This document shows positions 16,503 to 27,066 of a stretch of DNA of 64,000 nt, one piece after another. The stretch is from Gammaproteobacteria bacterium (GTDB lineage Bacteria > Pseudomonadota > Gammaproteobacteria > Burkholderiales > Thiobacillaceae). The DNA lies in NCBI GenBank assembly GCA_018820765.1, contig JAHJNN010000017.1, positions 496,001-560,000 of the forward strand. Reading direction: 5' to 3'. How positions within the stretch are numbered: the stretch's first letter is position 1; each line of letters begins with the position of its first letter. A model generated the notes under the pieces. It saw nothing but the letters and a program-made list of their open reading frames with translations, ran no database searches and was not told the DNA's origin. Position numbers and translations under genes: made by a program.

Positions 16503-17725
16503 TGCTGGACACCTTGATCGAGCGCATCCGCGCGGCACACGAAACCCACTCGCCGCTCATCATTCAGGGCGGCGGCAGCAAGACCTTCTACGGCAACCCC
16601 GACGAAGGCGAGGTGCTTGGCACCCGCAAGTTCACCGGCGTGGTCGATTACCAACCCAAGGAGCTGGTGCTGACCGCGCGCGCCGGCACCCCACTCGCCG
16701 AGATCGAAGCGCTGCTCGCCGAGCAGAACCAGATGCTGGCGTTCGAGCCGCCGCACTTCGTCCCTCTCCCCAACCCTCTCCCGCTTGCGGGAGAGGGGGC
16801 AAACGATGCGCTATGCGCGCCCAGACCGATTTATGCCACGCTGGGCGGCTGCATCGCCGCCGGCCTGTCCGGCCCGCGCCGCCCCTATGCCGGCGCCGCG
16901 CGCGACTTCGTGCTCGGCGTGCGCATCATCGACGGCACCGGCCAGCCGCTGCGCTTCGGCGGCCAGGTCATCAAGAACGTTGCCGGCTATGACGTGTCGA
17001 GGCTGATGGTCGGCGCGCTCGGCACCCTCGGCCTCATCACCGAAGTCTCGCTCAAGATCCTGCCAAAGCCGGCGGCGGAGATCACGCTGCAATTCGAGCT
17101 GGATGAGGCCTCGGCCATCCTGAAAATGAACCAGTGGGCGGGGCAACCGCTGCCGCTGTCGGCCACCTCATGGCATGCCGGCCTCTTGACGGTGCGGCTG
17201 TCGGGCGCGGCCTCCGCCGTGCAGGTTGCGCAGGCCAAACTCGGCGGCGAAGCGCTACACGACGCCAGCGGTTTCTGGCAGCGCCTGCGCGACCAGGCCA
17301 CGCCTTTCTTCGACAAACGCCCCTTGTGGCGGCTGGCGGTAAAGCCGACCACGCCGCCCTTGAACCTGGGCGACGCGCAGTGGATCGAATGGGGCGGCGC
17401 GGTGCGCTGGCTGGCCTCCGAGCGGCCAGCCAACACGCTGCGCGAAGTGGCCAAAACAGCCGGCGGCCACGCCACCCTGTTCCGCGGCGACGCCCCCTCT
17501 GATGGAACCTTTAGCCACTCGACTAAGCCCGCAAGCGGGCAAGTCGCTGGTTATCCCCACCCCTCCCCCCGAACGGGGGAGGGAGCGAACGTGATGCCCA
17601 CGGCGATTAACGACGGCGTCTTCACGCCGCTCGCGCCGGCGCTCGCAACACTGCACCGCGCCCTCAAGCAGCGCTTCGACCCGCATGGCATTCTCAACCA
17701 CGGCCGGCTGTACCCCGACTTCTGA
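16502..17725 (+). CDS. glcE: Glycolate oxidase FAD-binding subunit, with two repeat-derived insertions
   Basis: A 407-residue FAD-binding subunit of glycolate oxidase. The N-terminal FAD site is LIIQGGGSKTFYG, followed by the AGTPLAEIEALLAEQ block; GGQVIKNVAGYDVSRLM and the end FDPHGILNHGRLYPDF are typical. Typical GlcE is about 350 residues. The excess is accounted for by two palindromic-repeat insertions: about residues 87-112 (repeat copy at 16761-16837) and about 334-370 (copy at 17555-17612 with extra flanking sequence). Both keep the frame open. Removing them leaves about 346 residues, the normal length. The insertions fall in loops between conserved blocks, so the protein is probably still functional. 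Confidence 0.9.
   Translation: MLDTLIERIRAAHETHSPLIIQGGGSKTFYGNPDEGEVLGTRKFTGVVDYQPKELVLTARAGTPLAEIEALLAEQNQMLAFEPPHFVPLPNPLPLAGEGANDALCAPRPIYATLGGCIAAGLSGPRRPYAGAARDFVLGVRIIDGTGQPLRFGGQVIKNVAGYDVSRLMVGALGTLGLITEVSLKILPKPAAEITLQFELDEASAILKMNQWAGQPLPLSATSWHAGLLTVRLSGAASAVQVAQAKLGGEALHDASGFWQRLRDQATPFFDKRPLWRLAVKPTTPPLNLGDAQWIEWGGAVRWLASERPANTLREVAKTAGGHATLFRGDAPSDGTFSHSTKPASGQVAGYPHPSPRTGEGANVMPTAINDGVFTPLAPALATLHRALKQRFDPHGILNHGRLYPDF
16761..16837 (+). repeat. In-frame palindromic repeat, copy A (inside glcE)
   Basis: The core is an 11-bp perfect stem, CCCTCTCCCGC (16774-16784) with GCGGGAGAGGG (16787-16797), around TT. It is preceded by CCCTCTCCCCAA and followed by the family tail GGGGGCAAACG and CCGATTTATG. 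Translation gives a Pro/Gly-rich peptide (PLPNPLPLAGEGAN). It shares both core and tail with copies B-D. Confidence 0.85.
17555..17612 (+). repeat. In-frame palindromic repeat, copy B (inside glcE, 3' part)
   Basis: The stem is CCCTCCCCC (17561-17569) with GGGGGAGGG (17575-17583) around CGAAC. The tail is GAACGTGATGCCCACGGCGA, with the same order of blocks as in copies C and D. The encoded peptide is PHPSPRTGEGANV, in the same frame as copies A and C. Just upstream, GCCCGC-AA-GCGGGC at 17527-17540 is a further small palindrome that may belong to the same insertion. Confidence 0.85.
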
Positions 17726-17726
17726 C

Positions 17727-18965
17727 ATGCAGACCACGCTCGCCGAACGCTATCGCAACACGCCCGAGGGCGACGCCGCCGAACGCATCCTGCGCAGCTG
17801 CGTCCATTGCGGCTTCTGTCTGGCCACCTGCCCCACCTACCAGATCCTCGGCAACGAACTCGACTCGCCGCGCGGCCGCATCTATCTGATGAAGCAGGTG
17901 CTCGAAGGCGCGACGCCGACGGCGAAGACCCAGCTCCACCTCGACCGCTGCCTGACCTGCCGCAACTGCGAAACGACCTGCCCGTCGGGCGTCGAATACG
18001 GCAAGCTGCTCGACATCGGGCGCCACATCGTCGAGGACAAGGTCGGCCGTGGCGTAGCCGAAACCGCCACCCGAGCGGCGCTGAAAACCGGACTCGGCGC
18101 CCCCCTGCTGTTCAACACCGCGCTGAAGCTCGGCCAGAGCGTGCGCAGCCTGATGCCCGCTTTCCTGAAAGCCCGCATCCCGGCCGCCGAAACGGCAGGC
18201 AACTGGCCCGCAGCGCGCCACACCCGCCGCATGCTGATATTGCAGGGCTGCGTACAACCCGGCCTCAAGCCCAACATCAACGCCGCCACCGCACGCGTGC
18301 TCGACCGCCTCGGCATTTCGCTGATCGCGGCGCCCGACGCCGGCTGCTGCGGCGCGCTGGCGCATCACCTCAACGACACCGAAGCGGGACTCGCCGCCGC
18401 CCGCCGCAACATCGACGCCTGGCTCCCGCATCTCGATGCCGGAACAGAGGCCATCGTGATGACCGCCTCGGGCTGCGGCGTGATGGTGAAGGACTACGGC
18501 TGGCTGCTGCGCACCGATGCCGCCTATGCGGAAAAAGCGGCGCGCGTCTCCGCCGCGACCAAGGACATTTCCGAAATCCTCACCGGCGAGCGCGACGCGC
18601 TGGCGCCGCTCTCGGCTCTCGGCTCTCGACTCTCGGCTAAAAAAATCGCCTACCATCCCCCCTGCACCCTGCAGCACGGACTGAAACTCAGCGGCAGCGT
18701 CGAGGCGCTGCTGACCGACGCCGGATTCGAACTCACCGCGGTGGCGGAAAAGCACCTGTGCTGCGGCTCGGCCGGCACCTATTCGATCCTGCAGCCGGAG
18801 ATCGCCGCCCAGCTCAAGACCCGCAAGCTCGGCCACCTGCAGGCAGGCCAGCCCGAGCTCATCGTCACCGCCAACATCGGTTGCCTCACCCACCTGCAAT
18901 CGGGCAGCGCCATCCCGGTGAAACACTGGGTGGAACTTCTGGACGAAAGACTGGCCGCATCCTGA
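17727..18965 (+). CDS. glcF: Glycolate oxidase iron-sulfur subunit
   Basis: A 412-residue protein that takes electrons from the GlcDE flavins. Two [4Fe-4S] motifs lie near the N-terminus: CVHCGFCLATCP and CLTCRNCETTCP. Two CCG-type domains follow (AAPDAGCCGALAHH and KHLCCGSAGTY), which probably bind a further cluster or contact the quinone partner. It begins one base after the glcE stop. At 18609-18640 the unit CTCTCGG occurs in four imperfect copies, giving the loop PLSALGSRLSAKK; this is a short expansion between conserved blocks, and the length is otherwise normal. Confidence 0.93.
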   Translation: MQTTLAERYRNTPEGDAAERILRSCVHCGFCLATCPTYQILGNELDSPRGRIYLMKQVLEGATPTAKTQLHLDRCLTCRNCETTCPSGVEYGKLLDIGRHIVEDKVGRGVAETATRAALKTGLGAPLLFNTALKLGQSVRSLMPAFLKARIPAAETAGNWPAARHTRRMLILQGCVQPGLKPNINAATARVLDRLGISLIAAPDAGCCGALAHHLNDTEAGLAAARRNIDAWLPHLDAGTEAIVMTASGCGVMVKDYGWLLRTDAAYAEKAARVSAATKDISEILTGERDALAPLSALGSRLSAKKIAYHPPCTLQHGLKLSGSVEALLTDAGFELTAVAEKHLCCGSAGTYSILQPEIAAQLKTRKLGHLQAGQPELIVTANIGCLTHLQSGSAIPVKHWVELLDERLAAS

Positions 18966-18985
18966 CCACGCATCAGGAGGCCCGC

Positions 18986-19735
18986 ATGATTTTCAGGCAG
19001 CTGTTCGAGCCCGTTTCCAGCACCTACACCTATCTCCTCGGTTGCGAGGACAGCGGCCAGGCGCTGCTGATCGATCCGGTGCTGCCGGCCTGGGAGCGCG
19101 ATCTCGCCGAGGTCAACCGGCTCGGCCTCAAGCTTGCATACACCGTCGAGACGCACATCCACGCGGATCACATCACCTCGGCCAGAAAACTGAAGGGCGT
19201 CGCCGGCAGCCGCATCGCCGGCCCCGCGCTCGATGCGCTGCCGTGCACCGACGTCGGCATCGTCGACGGCGTGCCGTTCAGGATGGGCTCGGTGGAACTG
19301 GCGCCGATCCACACCCCCGGCCATACCGACAACCATTTCGCGTACGCCCACGCCGGCCGGCTCTACACCGGCGACGCGCTCCTGATCGACGCCTGTGGCC
19401 GCACCGATTTCCAGAGCGGCGACCCGGCGGCGCTGTATCGCTCGGTGCGCGGCAAGCTCTTTGCCTTCGACGACGACACGCTGGTCTATCCGGCGCACGA
19501 CTACGCGCAGCGCCGCATCAGCACCATCGGCCAGGAAAAGGCACGCAATCCGCGTCTGGGCGGCGCGCGCACGCTGGAGGATTTCGTCGCACTGATGAAT
19601 GGCTTGAAGCTCGACTACCCCAAGTTCATCGACTACGCCGTGCCCGGCAACCGCGGCTGCGGCAGCTGCCCGCCCGAGGTGCCGGCGCATCTGCAGGAGT
19701 ATTGCGTGCAGATCGGCGAGAGCCGGCAGGGCTGA
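18986..19735 (+). CDS. Persulfide dioxygenase-type metallo-beta-lactamase fold protein (ETHE1/SDO-like)
   Basis: A 249-residue non-haem iron enzyme of the MBL fold, preceded by AGGAGG at 18975-18980. The metal motif is ETHIHADHITS, with further ligands in HTPGHTDNHFAY, the Asp of YTGDALLIDACGRTDF and the His of YPAHDY. The GRTDFQSGD block distinguishes glutathione-persulfide dioxygenases (ETHE1) from glyoxalase II. The reaction would be GSSH + O2 to glutathione and sulfite. It follows glcF by 20 bases; whether it shares that transcript is uncertain. Its place in sulfur metabolism fits the rest of the window. Confidence 0.87.
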   Translation: MIFRQLFEPVSSTYTYLLGCEDSGQALLIDPVLPAWERDLAEVNRLGLKLAYTVETHIHADHITSARKLKGVAGSRIAGPALDALPCTDVGIVDGVPFRMGSVELAPIHTPGHTDNHFAYAHAGRLYTGDALLIDACGRTDFQSGDPAALYRSVRGKLFAFDDDTLVYPAHDYAQRRISTIGQEKARNPRLGGARTLEDFVALMNGLKLDYPKFIDYAVPGNRGCGSCPPEVPAHLQEYCVQIGESRQG

Positions 19736-19753
19736 TTGAGCAACTCCGGCGGG

Positions 19754-20323
19754 TCAGGGCGTCAGATCGTCGGGCTGATTGAGGTTGGCAAAGCCGGCGG
19801 CATCGAAGCTCACCACCGTCGAGGACAGCCCGGCTTGCCAGTGGCGTACCGCGCGTTCGCCGCGCGCGAGGAACGCGGCCAGATTCCCGCGCTGGTCGGT
19901 GCGCACGATGAAGCAGCTGTGGTGCACCCGCGTTTCGTCCGCTGCCACCGCCAGCGGCACGCATTCGAGTTGCGCCGCGCCCAGCAGGCGAAGCGCCAGA
20001 TCGGCAGGCAGATGCGGCGTGTCGCACGGCACGACCAGCAGCCAGTCTGCCGTCACCACGTCGAGCGCCGCCAGCACGCCCGCCAGCGGCCCGGGGAAAT
20101 CGGGCAGGGTGTCGGGCAGCACGCGGCGGCCATAGGCCGCATAGGCATCGAGATTGCGGTTGGCGCTGATGAGGATTTCCCCGACCTGCGGCGCCAGCGC
20201 GTCGAGCACCCACTCGATCAGCGGGCGCCCCTGATACGCGACCAGTCCCTTGTCGGCGCCGCCCATGCGGCGTCCCTGGCCGCCCGCCAGGATGACGGCG
20301 GCGGTCTGTTCAACGACGGACAT
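19754..20323 (-). CDS. mobA: Molybdenum cofactor guanylyltransferase
   Basis: A 189-residue cytoplasmic enzyme that joins GMP to molybdopterin to give bis-MGD for DMSO-reductase-family enzymes. The nucleotide-binding motif is ILAGGQGRRMGGADKGL, followed by ISANRN, DFPGPLAGVLAAL and the metal-binding VVPCDTPHLP. The ATG at 20323 is chosen because the motif begins directly after it; it overlaps the upstream glycosyltransferase gene by 14 bases. Confidence 0.92.
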   Translation of the reverse strand: MSVVEQTAAVILAGGQGRRMGGADKGLVAYQGRPLIEWVLDALAPQVGEILISANRNLDAYAAYGRRVLPDTLPDFPGPLAGVLAALDVVTADWLLVVPCDTPHLPADLALRLLGAAQLECVPLAVAADETRVHHSCFIVRTDQRGNLAAFLARGERAVRHWQAGLSSTVVSFDAAGFANLNQPDDLTP

Positions 20324-21875
20324 AGAGATGGAAGCGGTCGGAACGGTCGCCGGGACGCGCGCCTTCCCACTGCTTGATCCAGTCGGCCGGGACATGCGGC
20401 TCGGCCTCGCGATAGCGGGTTTCCACCAGCAGCCAGTTGCAGCCGACATCCGCCGGAACCAGCCGAAGTCCGCTGTGGTAAACCAGCAGCAGACGCTGCT
20501 CGCCGCGCACCTCGTGGGTCTGGATGCATTCCCCGCGGGGCACTCTGGCCACCAGCACGTCGCCCACGCTGGCGTAGGACAGGCGGCGGTCGAGCGGCGC
20601 CAGAAACAGCGCCATCAGCAGCACCCAGATGAAGGTCATGCTGGCCGTCCACACCAGCACGGGGCGCAGCGGCGAACGCTGGACGCGAGTCAGGAATCCA
20701 ACCCAGATCAGAGTGACGACGAGACCCAGCGCCAGCGCCCACGGACGCAATTCGCCGACGCCGGTCATGCCCAGTTTGGCCAGGCGCGCCGCCAGGCGCG
20801 CCGGGGTACCGAGGTCGTGTGCGCTCCAGTAGACCCACAGCACCAGCCCGATGAAGCCGAACAGCATGACGCCGAACCACAGCAGGGCATTGGCCGCGCC
20901 GCGCCGCAGGGTGAAGAGTCCGTTTGCGCCCAGCAGGACCAGCGGCAGCAGCAGGATGAGGCCCTGTTTCTCGCTCGGGTGCGCATCGAAGGCATACAGG
21001 CCGAGCAGGCCCGCCAGCGCGGCGGCCGGCAGCACGATGCCCGGGGTGCGCCACTGGCGCCGCCCACGATAGACCGCCCACCCCGCCAGCGGCCAGGCCG
21101 GCCAGGCATACCAGCCGAGTATGCCGGGATAGTAGCCGGGGCGCAGGCCGTCCGTACCCAGCCAGCGTTGCAGGTTGAATGCGTTGGCCCACGGAATCTG
21201 CTGCGCGACCAGGAACGCCAGCCAGACGGCGCCGGCCAGCAGCGCACCGCCCACGCCCCAGGCCAGCGCGCGGCGCGCGGCCGGGCTGCGGTAATCCGCC
21301 AGCCACAGCGGCGACAGCGCGGCCAGCACCAAAAACACCAGCGCTTCCGCCGCGCCGCCCGCCAGCAGCATCAACGCCGCGCCGCCGCCCAGAGCCCAGC
21401 CGCTGCGCGCGTCCTGCGGCAGGCTGGCAATGCCGTACAACATGATCGCGGCGGCGGCGAACTGGGCGGTCGCGGCATTCAGTTCGTGGCCGCGCACCAG
21501 CAGGCCCATGCAGCCCAGCAGCGTCAGCGCGGCGGCCCAGGCGGCTTCCGCGCCGTACAGGATGCGGGCCGTGCGCGCGACGAAAAACAGCGCCAGTGCG
21601 ATGAACAGTCCCGAGGCCAGGCGCGCGCCGTCGGCCAGCGCCAGGATCGGCGAGCTGAGCCAGGCAGTAGCCATCGCCACCCAGTAATACAGGGGCGGCG
21701 TGGCGGACACGCTCTGCGGCGTGGCGCCGCTTTGCAGCAGCAGCCACAACTGCACGAAGTGCTCGCCGTCGCCGCCCTTCCATGGCGCGTGCCCCACCAG
21801 CCCCGGCAGCAGCCAGGCCGCGCAGAGCAGCAGCAGTCCGAGCTGCGGCAGGGAGAACGTGCGCTTACTGGACAA
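20310..21875 (-). CDS. Integral-membrane glycosyltransferase (ArnT/PMT-like)
   Basis: A 521-residue polytopic protein with about 11 membrane helices and a soluble C-terminal part of roughly 100 residues. The first loop holds LVGHAPWKGGDGEHFVQLWLLL and the SATPPLYYWVA block, where the acidic residues fit the position of the catalytic Asp in GT-C enzymes such as ArnT and PMT. Such enzymes move a sugar from an undecaprenyl carrier to lipid A, protein or another acceptor; the acceptor is unknown. It overlaps both neighbours (11 bases with the M48 gene, 14 with mobA), which indicates one transcript. Confidence 0.75.
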   Translation of the reverse strand: MSSKRTFSLPQLGLLLLCAAWLLPGLVGHAPWKGGDGEHFVQLWLLLQSGATPQSVSATPPLYYWVAMATAWLSSPILALADGARLASGLFIALALFFVARTARILYGAEAAWAAALTLLGCMGLLVRGHELNAATAQFAAAAIMLYGIASLPQDARSGWALGGGAALMLLAGGAAEALVFLVLAALSPLWLADYRSPAARRALAWGVGGALLAGAVWLAFLVAQQIPWANAFNLQRWLGTDGLRPGYYPGILGWYAWPAWPLAGWAVYRGRRQWRTPGIVLPAAALAGLLGLYAFDAHPSEKQGLILLLPLVLLGANGLFTLRRGAANALLWFGVMLFGFIGLVLWVYWSAHDLGTPARLAARLAKLGMTGVGELRPWALALGLVVTLIWVGFLTRVQRSPLRPVLVWTASMTFIWVLLMALFLAPLDRRLSYASVGDVLVARVPRGECIQTHEVRGEQRLLLVYHSGLRLVPADVGCNWLLVETRYREAEPHVPADWIKQWEGARPGDRSDRFHLYVRR

Positions 21876-23316
21876 TTTTCAGGATCTGGCCCGGTCCGGG
21901 CTCGCCGCTGGGGTAGAGGGCATTCATCAGGCGCAGCTGGCTTTCGGCGTCGGCGCCCAGCGGCGACTGCCGCGCAAGCGTTGCCATCGTCATGCCGGGC
22001 TGCGCCGTGACCAGCTGCAGCACGTACGGCCGGGCCGTTTTACGCTCGGCCGGGGTGATCGCACGAAAGCTGTTGATCGCAGCACGCAGCGCATTGCGCT
22101 CGCGCGCATAGGCCGTCGCGTCCTTCGCCATACCGGCGATCAGGTATTGCGTGCCGTTGAACACCACGGCCGCCGCCACCACCGGTTTGCCCTGCTGCGC
22201 GCCGGCGGCGAAGGCTGCCGGGTAGCCGCTGAGCTTGCCGCTGTCGTAGCGCGCGCCGACGTCGAGCTTGACGCCCTTTTGCAGCGTTTCCAGCGGCCTG
22301 TCGTGTTTCGGCCCCTGCTGCAGTTCGACCAGCGCGTCGCCTTGGGGGCTCAGCGCCGTCACCCGGTCGGGCCGGTTCTGCACCCGCCAGCCGGGCGGAA
22401 ACTGGATCACGAGGCCGAGTTTTTCGTGCAGCAGCTGATTGTTGCGGATCAGGCCCTGCTCGGGGCTGTCGCCGAAAACGACGCCCGCCATTTTCTGCAG
22501 GTACTCGCTGCGCCCCTCGCGCGGATTGGCGACGGTGTAGCGGCTGGCCTCGCCCACGACCTGCTGCAGGCGCGTGTCGTTGCTGGGGTGGGTGTCGAAG
22601 GTGCCGTGGTAGGTCCGCGGCTGGCGGCCGTCGCGGCGGGCCTGCTCGGCGGCGAACAGCTCCTGGTTTTTCAGCACGCCGATGACGTCGATCATCGCCT
22701 GCGGATCGTAGGCCGCCTTCGCCAGATATTCGGCGCCGAGGCGGTCGGATTCCAGTTCGTGTTCGCGGCCGTAGCCGGCGGTCCAGGCCTGCGCCAGCGT
22801 CTGCAGCAGCGACGCGCCCGCCTGATTGTTCAACCCGGGCACCAGGATGGAACCGAGCACCGCACCCAGCCCGACGGCGGTGGATGCGCTCTGCTGACGC
22901 ACGCCGTGGCGCGCGGTGACGTGGCCGATTTCGTGGCCGATCACGCCCGCCAGCTCGGCTTCGGAATTCAGATAGGTCATGAGGCCGCGCGTGATGTAGA
23001 CGTAGCCGCCGGGCAGGGCGAAGGCATTCACGTCCGGGCTGTCGACCACGGTGAAATGCCAGTTCAGGTTCGGCCGGTGGCTCTGCTTCGCCAGCCGCTG
23101 GCCGACCTCGCTGGCGTAAGCCTGCAGCGCCGGCGCATTCAGCGCGGCATATTCCTTCAGCACATCCTGGTGCGCCTGCGCGCCCAGTTGGATTTCCTGC
23201 TGCTCGGACATCAGCACGAAATCCCTGTCGCCGGTGACCGGATTCTGCGCGCAATGGCTCAGCGCCAGCGCGCCGAAGGCAATCACGGCAATACGGCGGA
23301 AGGCTTGGGGGTTCAA
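21865..23316 (-). CDS. M48 family metalloprotease, exported (BepA-like)
   Basis: A 483-residue periplasmic zinc protease. I choose the TTG at 23316, with AGGAG ten bases upstream; it gives a hydrophobic signal ending in ALSHC22, which could be an atypical lipobox. The zinc motif is HEIGH (128-132), followed by the third-ligand block ELESDRLGAEY. The C-terminal part (about 430-483) resembles a LysM-like or TPR-less tail seen in betaproteobacterial M48 proteins. BepA and YfgC members act in outer-membrane protein quality control; that role is inferred by family. It begins 50 bases beyond the rpmE terminator. Confidence 0.87.
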   Translation of the reverse strand: MNPQAFRRIAVIAFGALALSHCAQNPVTGDRDFVLMSEQQEIQLGAQAHQDVLKEYAALNAPALQAYASEVGQRLAKQSHRPNLNWHFTVVDSPDVNAFALPGGYVYITRGLMTYLNSEAELAGVIGHEIGHVTARHGVRQQSASTAVGLGAVLGSILVPGLNNQAGASLLQTLAQAWTAGYGREHELESDRLGAEYLAKAAYDPQAMIDVIGVLKNQELFAAEQARRDGRQPRTYHGTFDTHPSNDTRLQQVVGEASRYTVANPREGRSEYLQKMAGVVFGDSPEQGLIRNNQLLHEKLGLVIQFPPGWRVQNRPDRVTALSPQGDALVELQQGPKHDRPLETLQKGVKLDVGARYDSGKLSGYPAAFAAGAQQGKPVVAAAVVFNGTQYLIAGMAKDATAYARERNALRAAINSFRAITPAERKTARPYVLQLVTAQPGMTMATLARQSPLGADAESQLRLMNALYPSGEPGPGQILKIVQ

Positions 23317-23367
23317 GGGGGACGGCTCCTCAGGATGCGACGTTGAAATGATACCGTCGCTGTACCG

Positions 23368-23398
23368 CAAAAATGCAAAAAGCGGCCGAAGCCGCTTT
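23368..23398 (-). terminator. Rho-independent terminator of rpmE
   Basis: On the minus strand AAAGCGGC and GCCGCTTT pair around the stable tetraloop TTCG (plus coordinates 23379-23398), followed by TTGCATTTTT. It lies 22 bases beyond the rpmE stop and separates rpmE from the M48 gene. Confidence 0.85.
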
Positions 23399-23419
23399 GA
23401 TTGCACCGCGCAAGCCGGC

Positions 23420-23626
23420 TTATTTCATGCCGTAGCGCTGGCGGAACTTCTCGACGCGGCCGGCGGTGTCGACGATCTTCTGCTTGCCAGTGTAGAACGG
23501 ATGGCAGGACGAGCAGACTTCCACGTGCAGGGCCGGCTTGCCCAGGGTGGAGCGCGTCACGAAGGTGCTGCCGCAGGAGCAGGTCACGGTCACTTCTTTG
23601 TAATCGGGGTGAATGCCGGCTTTCAT
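23420..23626 (-). CDS. rpmE: 50S ribosomal protein L31, zinc-binding type A
   Basis: A 68-residue ribosomal protein. Four cysteines, C16, C18, C38 and C41, form the zinc site that marks the C+ (type A) form, in contrast to the zinc-free form made under zinc starvation. The family start [12 protein letters not shown] and the [18 protein letters not shown] block are intact. A site AAGGAATT precedes the ATG. It has its own terminator, so it is monocistronic. Confidence 0.97.
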   Translation of the reverse strand: MKAGIHPDYKEVTVTCSCGSTFVTRSTLGKPALHVEVCSSCHPFYTGKQKIVDTAGRVEKFRQRYGMK

Positions 23627-23800
23627 GGCAATTCCTTAAATGGGTTGAATTCGGAGAACGCGAGAGTATAGGGGATCTTCCGGGCAGAATCAAGCCGGCT
23701 GTCGCGCCGTCGGTTCCACGGGCCATGCCGGCCGGAACCGACGGGAAGGCTTGGAAAGAGTGGTTTATGATGAACCACCCCTTTTCCTCCGATTTTCGCC

Positions 23801-25195
23801 ATGGCCGACAAGCTTTCCTCCGACGCGCTGGTCCTGTTCGGTGCCACCGGAGACCTGGCCCGGCGCAAGATCTTTCCCGCGCTGTACGACATGCTGCGGC
23901 ACGGCCGCACCCTGCCTCCCATCATCTGCGTGGCGCACTCCCCGGGCTGGGACCTGGAGCGGCTGCGTACCCACGCCCACCAGGGCATCACCCAGTTCGG
24001 CGCCGGCATGGACGAGTCGGCGTTTCGCAACCTCGCCAGCCTGCTGACCTATGTCAACGGCGATTACGAGGACGCCGCCACCTACGACGAGCTGCGGCGC
24101 GCCCTCGAACACCGGCAACGCCCCCTGCACTACTTTGCGATTCCGCCGGCGATGTTTCCGGTGGTGGTGCGCGGGCTGGCCGAGGCGGGCTGCACGCAGA
24201 ATGCGCGCGTGGTGGTCGAAAAACCGTTCGGGCGCGACCTGGAGTCGGCGCGCTCGCTGAACGCAACGCTGCACGAGGCGCTGCCGGAATCGGGCATCTT
24301 CCGCATCGACCACTACCTCGGCAAGGAGGCGGTGCAGAACATCCTCTATTTCCGCTTCGCCAATTCCTTCCTCGAGCCGATCTGGAACCGCAACCACATC
24401 CGGCAGGTTCAGATCACCATGGCGGAGAGCTTCGGGGTCGAGGGGCGGGGGCGTTTCTATGATTCGGTCGGCGCGATCCGCGACGTCCTGCAGAACCATC
24501 TGCTGCAGATCCTGGCGCTGCTGGCCATGGAGCCGCCGCTGGGCACCAGCGCAGAGGCCATCCGCGACGAGCAGGCCAAGCTGCTCAAGGCCATCCGTCC
24601 GCTGGAACCGGGCGACCTGGTGCGCGGGCAATACGAAGGCTATCTGAACGAGGACGGCGTGGCGCACGGATCGGACACCGAGACCTTCACCGCCGTGCGT
24701 TTCTTCGTGGACACCTGGCGCTGGGCGGGCGTGCCCTTCATCGTGCGCACGGGCAAAAAGCTGCCGGTCACCACCACCGAGATACGCGCCGAATTCCAGG
24801 TGCCGCCGCAGCGCGTGTTCGCCCTCTCCGAATCCGGACCGCTGGCCCCCAATTACCTGCGCATGCGGCTATCGCCCACGGTGTCCATCGCACTGGGCGC
24901 GCGCACCAAGAATGCCGGGGACCGGATGGTGGGACGGCCGGTGGAGTTGTATGTGTGCAACGATCATCCGGACGAGATGAGCGCGTATGAGCGCCTGCTC
25001 GGCGATGCGCTGGACGGCGAGGCCATGCTGTTCGCGCGCCAGGACGCGGTGGAGGCCGCCTGGCACGTGGTGGAGCGGGTGCTGTCGCATCACGACCCGG
25101 TCTGCGTGTATGAATCCGGCACCTGGGGGCCGCCGGAAGCCGACCTGCTGCTGGCCGGCGGGCGCTGGCACAACCCGCGTCCGCCGCAGGGCTAG
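23801..25195 (+). CDS. zwf: Glucose-6-phosphate 1-dehydrogenase
   Basis: A 464-residue enzyme that oxidises glucose-6-phosphate to 6-phosphogluconolactone with NADP+ and so begins the oxidative pentose-phosphate pathway. The nucleotide-binding motif is [12 protein letters not shown] (12-23). The substrate-binding and catalytic block is [19 protein letters not shown]. It is slightly shorter than the usual 480-490 residues, mostly at the N-terminus. It is monocistronic and convergent with rho. No pgl, edd or gnd gene is near it. Confidence 0.95.
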   Translation: MADKLSSDALVLFGATGDLARRKIFPALYDMLRHGRTLPPIICVAHSPGWDLERLRTHAHQGITQFGAGMDESAFRNLASLLTYVNGDYEDAATYDELRRALEHRQRPLHYFAIPPAMFPVVVRGLAEAGCTQNARVVVEKPFGRDLESARSLNATLHEALPESGIFRIDHYLGKEAVQNILYFRFANSFLEPIWNRNHIRQVQITMAESFGVEGRGRFYDSVGAIRDVLQNHLLQILALLAMEPPLGTSAEAIRDEQAKLLKAIRPLEPGDLVRGQYEGYLNEDGVAHGSDTETFTAVRFFVDTWRWAGVPFIVRTGKKLPVTTTEIRAEFQVPPQRVFALSESGPLAPNYLRMRLSPTVSIALGARTKNAGDRMVGRPVELYVCNDHPDEMSAYERLLGDALDGEAMLFARQDAVEAAWHVVERVLSHHDPVCVYESGTWGPPEADLLLAGGRWHNPRPPQG

Positions 25196-25205
25196 CCGGG
25201 ACGGC

Positions 25206-26465
<1,260 letters not shown>

Positions 26466-26577
26466 GGGAGAGGCCTGAATAGGCTCGCTTGAAAGAGCCG
26501 GAGGTGGGGGAGGAACGGAGCCGGACGGTGCTGCGGGCTCAGACGGCTCGCGGGGCACTGCGTCCGGAGAAGACATA

Positions 26578-26904
26578 TCAGATGTTGCTGTCGACAAAAG
26601 CGGTGAGTTGCGACTTGGACAGGGCGCCGACCTTGGTGGCTTCGACGTTGCCGTTCTTGAAGATCATCAGGGTGGGAATGCCGCGGATGCCGAACTTGGG
26701 CGGCGTGGCCTGGTTTTCATCGATGTTGAGCTTGCACACCTTGAGCTTGCCGGCGTATTCCTTGGCGACTTCGTCGAGGATCGGCGAGATCATCTTGCAG
26801 GGGCCGCACCAGTCCGCCCAGTAATCCACCAGCACCGGCACGCCGGCCTGCAGGACTTCCTGCTCGAAGGAATCGTCGGATATGTAATGAACATGCTCGC
26901 TCAT
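26578..26904 (-). CDS. trxA: Thioredoxin
   Basis: A 108-residue cytoplasmic disulfide reductase with the redox motif WCGPC (32-36), the buried Asp27 and the cis-Pro loop [11 protein letters not shown]. It should serve ribonucleotide reductase, methionine sulfoxide reductase and PAPS reductase. It is the first gene of the trxA-rho unit. An AGGAGCTTC site precedes the ATG. Confidence 0.96.
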   Translation of the reverse strand: MSEHVHYISDDSFEQEVLQAGVPVLVDYWADWCGPCKMISPILDEVAKEYAGKLKVCKLNIDENQATPPKFGIRGIPTLMIFKNGNVEATKVGALSKSQLTAFVDSNI

Positions 26905-27066
26905 CGGTGAAGCTCCTAATTAGAGGTATGGGGGATGCCGGACCCGGCTTGGACAAGTTTGAAACTGACGGTAATGCTGGAAAATTCGGTTTTGTGCCGA
27001 TATGCTACATCAAAACTGCCGCCTGCAAGCAACCGGGCATTTTTCAAATAATCCAGGTAAATACGA

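Noticed and set aside
16774..16797. Strong GC-rich hairpin in glcE as a transcription terminator
   Set aside because: There is no T-run, it lies inside a coding frame, and three similar elements occur in other genes; it belongs to a repeat family.
23701..23800. Promoter of zwf from TTGGAA and TATGAT
   Set aside because: The two hexamers are only nine bases apart, which is too close for a sigma-70 promoter.
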